Of a stretch of 12,384 bases of DNA, positions 7,957-12,384 are shown one piece after another. The stretch is from positions 1 to 12,384 of the forward strand of contig PCCJ01000021.1 of the NCBI GenBank assembly GCA_002731665.1, in the 5' to 3' direction. Within the stretch, counting starts at the first letter, position 1, and each line of letters begins with the position of its first letter. Under the pieces are notes generated by a model that did not search any database, had not been told where the DNA came from, and saw nothing but the letters and a program-made list of their open reading frames with translations. The position numbers and the translations under genes were made by a program. Origin of the DNA: Actinomycetota bacterium (lineage in GTDB: Bacteria; Actinomycetota; Acidimicrobiia; Acidimicrobiales; Poriferisodaliceae).

Positions 7957-8091
7957 TCAACGCTTTGGATATCGGGGGGCTACGACTTTGGCTACGTAAC
8001 CTAACAAAAGTGCAATGACATTCACTACAGCGCCCACCGCAAGTGGCACTGCAAGCCAAAAATGCCAGATCTGTGCTCCTAGTGCTTCCAT
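7957..8091 (-). CDS. 44-residue single-span membrane miniprotein
   Basis: A short frame starts at ATG 8091 and ends at TGA 7959-7957. It encodes 44 residues with a short N-terminus (MEALGAQIWHFW), one hydrophobic span at about residues 11-38 (core LAVPLAVGAVVNVIALLLG) and a basic tail APRYPKR. This topology predicts one transmembrane helix with the positive C-terminus in the cytoplasm. It stands alone at the head of the minus-strand train, eleven bases before the protease start, and nothing else occupies this stretch. The reading frame is clean and the hydrophobic-then-basic pattern is protein-like. The ribosome binding site is poor (AAAGG too close to the ATG). No homologue is named with certainty and the function is unknown. 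It could be a chance frame, but spacing and composition favour a real gene. Confidence 0.6.
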   Translation of the reverse strand: MEALGAQIWHFWLAVPLAVGAVVNVIALLLGYVAKVVAPRYPKR

Positions 8092-8136
8092 GCCTTTAGG
8101 CTAGCTGCCGCGATCCCCATAGCCGAATCACATTTG

Positions 8137-8165
8137 ATTATTAGCCAAATTTCTCAAATATTAAA
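8137..8165 (-). promoter_or_regulatory. weak candidate promoter for the minus-strand train
   Basis: Read on the minus strand, AATAAT (8142-8137) is one mismatch from a -10 hexamer. TTTAAT (8165-8160) sits 17 bases upstream as a poor -35 (three matches). It would start a transcript about 40 bases ahead of the 44-residue ORF. The region is AT-rich, so a chance match is quite possible; position at the head of the train is the main support. Confidence 0.2.
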
Positions 8166-8244
8166 ATTTTCTGGCCTGATTCCATCATCTTCCCGTTAAG
8201 AGGTTCCCGCTGTTAAAGTCTGCTGATATCGTGAGCGGCTCAGC

Positions 8245-8316
8245 GCCCGAGTAGCTCAGTGGTAGAGCGGCTCTCTCGTAAAGAGCAGGTCGTGGGTTCA
8301 ATTCCCACCTTGGGCT
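8245..8316 (+). tRNA. tRNA-Thr (anticodon CGU)
   Basis: A complete cloverleaf can be folded by eye. The acceptor stem is GCCCGAG with CTTGGGC (one G-U pair) and discriminator U at 8316. The D arm is GCTC...GAGC. The anticodon stem is GCTCT/AGAGC around loop CTCGTAA, giving anticodon CGU at 8277-8279, which reads the threonine codon ACG. The variable loop has five bases and the T arm is GTGGG-TTCAATT-CCCAC. CCA is not encoded (CAG follows). The last base is also the first plus-strand base of the convergent holB stop codon. No convincing promoter was identified upstream; TATCGT at 8227-8232 is a weak -10-like match at a suitable distance. Confidence 0.97.
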
Positions 8317-9350
8317 CAGTCTGATAGTTCTAACATTAAGCGTTGCGTCATCAACTTTTCGTTGGGGTTACGACGTAAATTTTGGGAAGCTTTTTGTATT
8401 GCTGTGAGCGACCGAATTGCTTTTTGGCTATCTATAGTTTGATCTGAGATCTCTTGTCTGATCGCAGCTCCTAAGGCGCTAAACCCCATCAGAAACTCAT
8501 CTGTGCGCAAACGTCGAAGTTCCCGTTTGTGCCGATCTTCTAATGTCGTTCTGCCGAGCCCCCGTTCACCAAAGCGCTCTGCGCGCTCATCTAAAGCTAA
8601 TTTTTCTTCTGAGTGCTTATTTTCCATCGGGCCCGCAGATGAATCTATTAGTCCCAAAACAAGGTCGGCTGCTAAAGCAGCATTACCGCCACTTCCGTTA
8701 AGTCTTTCTCGAATTTGACTCCACGCATTCCATCGATTTAATGCTCCGTCATCGCTAGCGAGGATTCGAGCTCTATCTATAGAACCATTTGCAATTTGCG
8801 ATGCAAACCGTGCACGACCCAGATCTACACCCTCTTCAATAAGGAGTTTTTCAAGTTCACCAGCGGGAATAGAGACAAACTCGATTTGAAGGCATCGAGA
8901 CGCAATAGTTACGAGATCAGAAGAAATTTCATCAGCCAACAAAACAAAAAATGTAGACGGCGGTGGCTCCTCGATCGACTTAAGCAACATTGGGCCGGCA
9001 TCTCGTATCAGGTGCAAGTCTGTTACCACTATCACTTTACGATTACCTTCAATTGGGCTCGTAGAAGCGGTACGAACAATGTCTCTGGCCTGTTCGGCTG
9101 TTACGAAAGCACCAGCGCGATCCACGATCACTAAATCGGGGTGTTCTTCGGCTGTTGCGAGCCGCTGGTGTCGTTCCTGATCATTATCTCTATCGTTGAG
9201 CAGGCCCGCCGCAAAAAGTCTTGCTGCATTTCGAGTCCCAGCCCCAGATGGCCCAACAAATAGATAGGCAGGTACTGGGTCAATGAGGGCAGCTTGCAGC
9301 ATCAAGACGGCTCGTGGCTGACCTGTAATAGTATCGAAGAGGCTGCTCAT
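8316..9350 (-). CDS. holB: DNA polymerase III delta' subunit (clamp loader)
   Basis: Non-catalytic AAA+ subunit of the clamp loader that places the beta sliding clamp on DNA. The 344-residue protein opens with FDTITGQPRAVLMLQAAL, typical of delta'. The P-loop is degenerate: VGPSGAGTRNAA (32-43) has Thr-Arg where GK[ST] is expected, consistent with delta' proteins that do not bind ATP. The SRC arginine-finger motif is present at 151-153 (IASRCLQIEF), and LKSIEEPP (123-130) matches the family's LKxLEEPP. The four-cysteine zinc module usually found after the P-loop helix is absent; the corresponding stretch (about 50-72) has no cysteine. ATG 9350 overlaps the tmk stop by one base (TGATG), showing coupling; a TTG at 9353 would add only one residue. 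The C-terminal helical domain is diverged. Confidence 0.92.
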   Translation of the reverse strand: MSSLFDTITGQPRAVLMLQAALIDPVPAYLFVGPSGAGTRNAARLFAAGLLNDRDNDQERHQRLATAEEHPDLVIVDRAGAFVTAEQARDIVRTASTSPIEGNRKVIVVTDLHLIRDAGPMLLKSIEEPPPSTFFVLLADEISSDLVTIASRCLQIEFVSIPAGELEKLLIEEGVDLGRARFASQIANGSIDRARILASDDGALNRWNAWSQIRERLNGSGGNAALAADLVLGLIDSSAGPMENKHSEEKLALDERAERFGERGLGRTTLEDRHKRELRRLRTDEFLMGFSALGAAIRQEISDQTIDSQKAIRSLTAIQKASQNLRRNPNEKLMTQRLMLELSD

Positions 9351-9943
9351 CAATCTTCTTCAAGCGCTTTGTTGACCAGTAGCTCAATCTCTTCTACTGA
9401 GCCCGACGCATCAACTATTTTCCAACGGTTGGCATCTTTCTCGGCTAGCAATTGAAACCCACTGATTACGCGTTCGGCGAAACCTTCGTCTTCGCGTTCC
9501 ATACGGTCTCTAGTTGCACCCAATCGTTGGTTCGAGATCTCGACTGGTACCTGTAACAAAATAATTATGTCTGGCAGAAGACCCCCGCTCGCCCATTCTA
9601 TGAGTGTGTGAAGGTCGTCTAACGACTGGCCTCTGCCGTATCCCTGGTAGGCCAAGGTTGAACCGAAAGATCTATCTGTAACTACGTCGCGGCCGAGAGC
9701 CAAAGCCGGTTCGACAATAGTGTCTACATGATGAGCTCGATCGGCAGCAAACAAAAGAGCTTCTGATCGCGCTGATGGGACCGGTCCGTCACCTAACAGC
9801 ATTTCTCGAATTGCAGCTCCTAGTTCTGTTCCACCTGGTTCACGCGTTAAAACAGCATCGAGTTTTTTTGCAAGTCTTTCTGCCTGGGTTGACTTGCCGC
9901 TGGCTTCCCAGCCTTCAAATGCGATGTACCGACCACGTTTCAA
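9350..9943 (-). CDS. tmk: thymidylate kinase (dTMP kinase)
   Basis: Phosphorylates dTMP to dTDP with ATP, an essential step of dTTP supply. The 197-residue protein is of normal length. The P-loop is FEGWEASGKST (9-19), a variant of the usual FEGxDGAGKST. The dTMP-binding REPGGT is at 34-39, the family signature DRSFGSTLAYQG is at 90-101, and a LID-like segment (RDRMEREDEGF) is near 144-154. The start is TTG 9943, whose last two bases overlap the upstream MFS stop (TTGA, a four-base overlap). AGGA followed by a run of A lies about nine bases upstream as a plausible ribosome binding site inside the MFS gene. No ATG is available near this point, so the unusual start looks genuine. Coupled to MFS before it and holB after it. 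Confidence 0.95.
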   Translation of the reverse strand: MKRGRYIAFEGWEASGKSTQAERLAKKLDAVLTREPGGTELGAAIREMLLGDGPVPSARSEALLFAADRAHHVDTIVEPALALGRDVVTDRSFGSTLAYQGYGRGQSLDDLHTLIEWASGGLLPDIIILLQVPVEISNQRLGATRDRMEREDEGFAERVISGFQLLAEKDANRWKIVDASGSVEEIELLVNKALEED

Positions 9944-11304
9944 TATTTTTTTTCCTGGCTTTTCCGAAGAGATAAAAGAGACAGTCCTCCTGCTCCAATG
10001 ATAAGCAAACTAGCCAGCCACAGGGCGCCGCGAACCCCGGGAAGTTCCATTGTGAATTGTCCGACAACAATTTCGTTTTCGAAAACTACCCCAAACAACC
10101 AGTTGAAGCCATCTGAGAGAAATCCTCCAGCTGTAATCGACAATAGTAAACAAAACCTTACTGCCGTATAGAGCGCACTGAATACGCGTCCTCTTAATTC
10201 TTCTGCTACTTCTTCATGTAGAAGGGTGAACCCTAAAACATATACGCTTCCGGCAAAGATCCCCATTACAAAAACTCCAGCAAGCGCTAAAAAAGTATCT
10301 GAACAAGACACGGCGAAGAGGAGACCGAATCCAGCGCCGAACACCGAAGTCACAAAGGTGCGTTCTTTATTGAGTCTTCTTTGAGCGATTGAGAGCGCAG
10401 AAACTCCGAGAGCGACCCCGAAACCAAGTGTTACTATAATAGTACCGAAGCCGGCATTGCCTGCTTTCAGCACAACATCGTTGAAAACAGCGCCAAGGGG
10501 AATCAACATTCCCCCGCCGATCATCCCAGTGCTCAACCCCACCAATACCGCACGCACCCTTGGGCTAAGCGCGATGAAGTTCCAGCCTTCGCGCAGTTCT
10601 TGGAACCCTTCGGCTAAACCAAGCTTTGTTTTCTTAACGGCTCGCTGTTTTCTATGGGGTTTAATGGGCAAAGTAGCTATTAATGCGGCGGCAATAACAA
10701 ATGTTGCTGCATCTACTACTAGCGCCCATTCAACTTGTCCTACTGCGCTTTGGCCGAACCATTCAACCAGTTTCGCAAGCCCAATGAACGCGCCTGCAGC
10801 TAATGGGAACGTTCCGTAAGCAGCTACTAAGGACAACGAGTTGGCAGCGGTTAACTGTTCTTTGGGAACTAGGTTTGGGACTATGGCTTCTTTACATGGG
10901 CTCCATAATGAGGTCGCTAATTCTAAAATAAAAGACGCTAAGACAAGACCCCATACGCGTTCGATAAATGGGATGGTCAGCAAAGTGGCCGCTCGAATAA
11001 TGTCACAAGTGATGAGGAGACGCTTACGGTTAAGTCGGTCAACAATTAGGCCACCAACTGAAGCCAAAAAGAAGCCAGGTAGTACGCGAGCTAGCATGAC
11101 GAGAGCAATCGCTGAGCCTGGTTGGTCCCCGCCGATTCGTCGAGCTACTTCAATAATTGCAAGAAAGCCAATCCAATCACCGAAGGCACTAACTACTTGA
11201 GCTATCCAGAGCTTTAAAAAACTTCGAGATCTTAAGACAGTGAAACGCGCAGGGATTTCGGAGTTCATGCCATCGGCAGAGTGAGGAGCAGAGTTATCAG
11301 ACAT
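9940..11304 (-). CDS. MFS transporter, MFS_3-like exporter family
   Basis: Integral membrane secondary transporter. The 454 residues contain about twelve hydrophobic spans in two halves joined by a basic loop (around PIKPHRKQRAVKKTK). The MFS motif A loop GGLIVDRLNRKRLL lies at 84-97, after the second span. Overall pattern (FLKLWIAQVVSAFGDWIGFLAI, PGFFLASVGGLIVDR) resembles the EntS/MFS_3 group of putative efflux proteins. The substrate is not recognisable. The stop TGA overlaps the TTG start of tmk by four bases. In Streptomyces an MFS domain and Tmk occur as one long protein, so this gene is probably the detached N-terminal half of that arrangement. ATG 11304 has no clear Shine-Dalgarno sequence; ATG 11268 is an alternative start. 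It is separated from the upstream frame by 176 bases. Confidence 0.9.
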   Translation of the reverse strand: MSDNSAPHSADGMNSEIPARFTVLRSRSFLKLWIAQVVSAFGDWIGFLAIIEVARRIGGDQPGSAIALVMLARVLPGFFLASVGGLIVDRLNRKRLLITCDIIRAATLLTIPFIERVWGLVLASFILELATSLWSPCKEAIVPNLVPKEQLTAANSLSLVAAYGTFPLAAGAFIGLAKLVEWFGQSAVGQVEWALVVDAATFVIAAALIATLPIKPHRKQRAVKKTKLGLAEGFQELREGWNFIALSPRVRAVLVGLSTGMIGGGMLIPLGAVFNDVVLKAGNAGFGTIIVTLGFGVALGVSALSIAQRRLNKERTFVTSVFGAGFGLLFAVSCSDTFLALAGVFVMGIFAGSVYVLGFTLLHEEVAEELRGRVFSALYTAVRFCLLLSITAGGFLSDGFNWLFGVVFENEIVVGQFTMELPGVRGALWLASLLIIGAGGLSLLSLRKSQEKKY

Positions 11305-11412
11305 AAATATTCTAAATGCGCATGAACTAACCGTTCACTAGTTAAGCGTATTCACTCCCACAGTGTAAATAAAGAAACTACATTAACTAAATTTCATTTT
11401 AAGAACTACGAA

Positions 11413-11440
11413 GTTTTGAACTAAACACCAGTTCTAAAAC
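11413..11440. repeat. imperfect inverted repeat in the intergenic region
   Basis: On the plus strand GTTTTGAACT (11413-11422) is followed by a seven-base spacer and AGTTCTAAAAC (11430-11440), the reverse complement with one extra T. It lies in the 176-base gap (11305-11480) between the MFS start and the end of the TopA-repeat frame. There is no clean U tract on either strand, so a standard intrinsic terminator is doubtful; an operator or processed RNA hairpin is possible. A smaller perfect palindrome, GATAC-GCA-GTATC (11465-11477), lies just beyond the TopA-repeat stop and could weakly terminate it. Nothing else is recognised in the gap. Confidence 0.35.
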
Positions 11441-11480
11441 ATTTGCTAGCTGATGAGACTAAACGATACGCAGTATCAAC

Positions 11481-12384
11481 TCACTTTTTTCGTCTACTGG
11501 ATTTGGGGCTGCGCTTCTTTGCAGATGCTTTCTTTTTGGGTGGACCTTTTAGTCTTTTTTCAGCCAAAAGCTCAAGTGCTCGATCGAATGTCAAATCTTC
11601 AGGTATGTCTCCCAAAGCAAGTGACGCCATGTACTCACCGTCGGTGACGTAAGGTCCAAATTTTCCATCTTTTAAGGAAACCATATTGCCTGAGTCAGGA
11701 TCTTTCCCAAATTCTTGAAGCGGCGCTTTCGCTGTTCTTCCAAACTTTTTGGGCTCTTTAAGTTTCTTTACAGCTTCTTCGAGCGTTAATGTAATCAACT
11801 GATCTTCATTATCTAGGCTGCGAGTTTCAGATTTGCCAAAGATTTTTAGGTCCCCTCCGGAGTGTGGCTCATCCGGATCATCCTTAGAGGTCTCGCCGGC
11901 ACCACCGTCCCCTCCATTGTCGCAGGTATGTTTTAGATAAGGGCCGAATGGCCCGTTTGAGATGATTATCGGATTATCACAAAAAGGGTGGATTATTTCT
12001 CGCGGAAGGCTTAAAAGAGCTAATGCTTCTTCTAGTGTTACGTCTTCGACTGTCATGAATTTAAACAGTGATGAAGTTTTGGGTTTAGGTGCATCTTTCA
12101 TTGTTTGTAATTCATCAAGTGCTTTGATAAGCGCTCTCGGTGAGTCAAACTCTGCGATGACTGCAAGATAGTCTTCTACAAGTTTAATCTTCCCTTCAGG
12201 ATCGGGTCCGGTTTCTAGTTCTGCCCAGTAGCCAGCTTTTTGTAAAACTTCGCGAGTCTTTTGCTCTGAATTTCCAAATCCGAATTCATAGTCACTGTAA
12301 AACGCAACCAAACTCAAGAGCTCATTAATGGCTCCTAGGGTTCTTAAATTTATTCCACATTCTTCGGCGTTCTCCAATGCTCCT
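11481..12384 (-). CDS. C-terminal part of a protein with TopA-type C-terminal repeats preceded by a UvrD/PcrA-like segment (fusion or chimera)
   Basis: About 300 residues are visible and the frame is open to the right edge. From about nucleotide 12090 to the stop the sequence is like the C-terminus of actinobacterial DNA topoisomerase I: KPKTSSLFKFMTVEDVTLEE, then a repeat with NGPFGPYLK, SLDNEDQLITLTLEEA, a second repeat with KDPDSG, DGKFGPYVTDGE and ELLAEKR, and a lysine/serine-rich DNA-binding tail (KKKASAKKRSPKS). This fits topA, which often neighbours tmk and holB. The about 97 residues before it do not look like topoisomerase. GALENAEECGINLRTL, LQKAGYWAELE and KIKLVEDYLAVIAEFD with ALDELQTMKD follow the order seen in the 2B region of UvrD/PcrA helicases. 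Either this is a genuine helicase-TopA-tail fusion or a rearranged or misassembled joint. An insert rich in Gly/Asp interrupts the first repeat. Confidence 0.75.
   Translation of the reverse strand, partial: GALENAEECGINLRTLGAINELLSLVAFYSDYEFGFGNSEQKTREVLQKAGYWAELETGPDPEGKIKLVEDYLAVIAEFDSPRALIKALDELQTMKDAPKPKTSSLFKFMTVEDVTLEEALALLSLPREIIHPFCDNPIIISNGPFGPYLKHTCDNGGDGGAGETSKDDPDEPHSGGDLKIFGKSETRSLDNEDQLITLTLEEAVKKLKEPKKFGRTAKAPLQEFGKDPDSGNMVSLKDGKFGPYVTDGEYMASLALGDIPEDLTFDRALELLAEKRLKGPPKKKASAKKRSPKSSRRKK

Noticed and set aside
8796..9134. 112-residue plus-strand frame opposite holB.
   Set aside because: Composition is not protein-like, there is no recognisable motif, and it lies inside a well-supported holB.
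1..12384. Search for CRISPR arrays, insertion sequences, phage genes, attachment sites, toxin-antitoxin or defence modules.
   Set aside because: No regularly spaced repeats, transposase, integrase or terminal repeats were seen; genes are metabolic or informational, apart from one transporter and the two unknowns described.

Overview
The window looks like a core-genome segment of an actinobacterium, most likely a moderate-GC (by eye mid-40s %) aquatic member of the Acidimicrobiia or a relative. The evidence is gene content and order. There is a DUF2342-type zinc metalloprotease, a family largely confined to Actinobacteria, directly ahead of tilS and hpt. There is a folB-folK-coaX-lysS run, and a TopA-type repeat protein beside an MFS transporter, tmk and holB. 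Taxonomy is inferred from these families, not computed.

Layout, left to right. (1) Positions 1-952: N-terminal ~300 residues of an acyl-CoA dehydrogenase on the minus strand, running off the left edge. (2) 983-1633: a PaaI-like hotdog-fold thioesterase on the plus strand, divergent from the dehydrogenase. (3) 1647-8091: a long minus-strand gene train. Read in the direction of transcription it is a 44-residue membrane miniprotein, the DUF2342 protease, tilS, hpt, a protein-phosphatase-fold protein that lacks its catalytic cysteine, folB, folK, coaX and lysS. (4) 8245-8316: tRNA-Thr(CGU) on the plus strand, sharing one base with the holB stop codon. (5) 8316-12384: a second minus-strand train: a TopA-repeat protein (C-terminal part), an MFS transporter, tmk and holB. 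The last three are joined by 1-4 base stop/start overlaps.

The first train combines tRNA decoding (TilS lysidine, LysS), purine salvage (Hpt), folate biosynthesis (FolB, FolK) and coenzyme A synthesis (CoaX). The second combines replication and nucleotide supply (Tmk, HolB) with a transporter.

The most unusual points are these. The right-edge reading frame joins a segment resembling UvrD/PcrA helicase to TopA C-terminal repeats. The pseudophosphatase sits where ftsH, folE and folP are usually found in actinobacterial tilS-hpt-fol clusters. MFS and tmk are separate overlapping genes, although they are one fused protein in Streptomyces. A conserved-looking 44-residue membrane ORF leads the first train. 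No mobile element, CRISPR array, prophage or toxin-antitoxin pair was seen. No multi-gene defence or secondary-metabolite system is evident.
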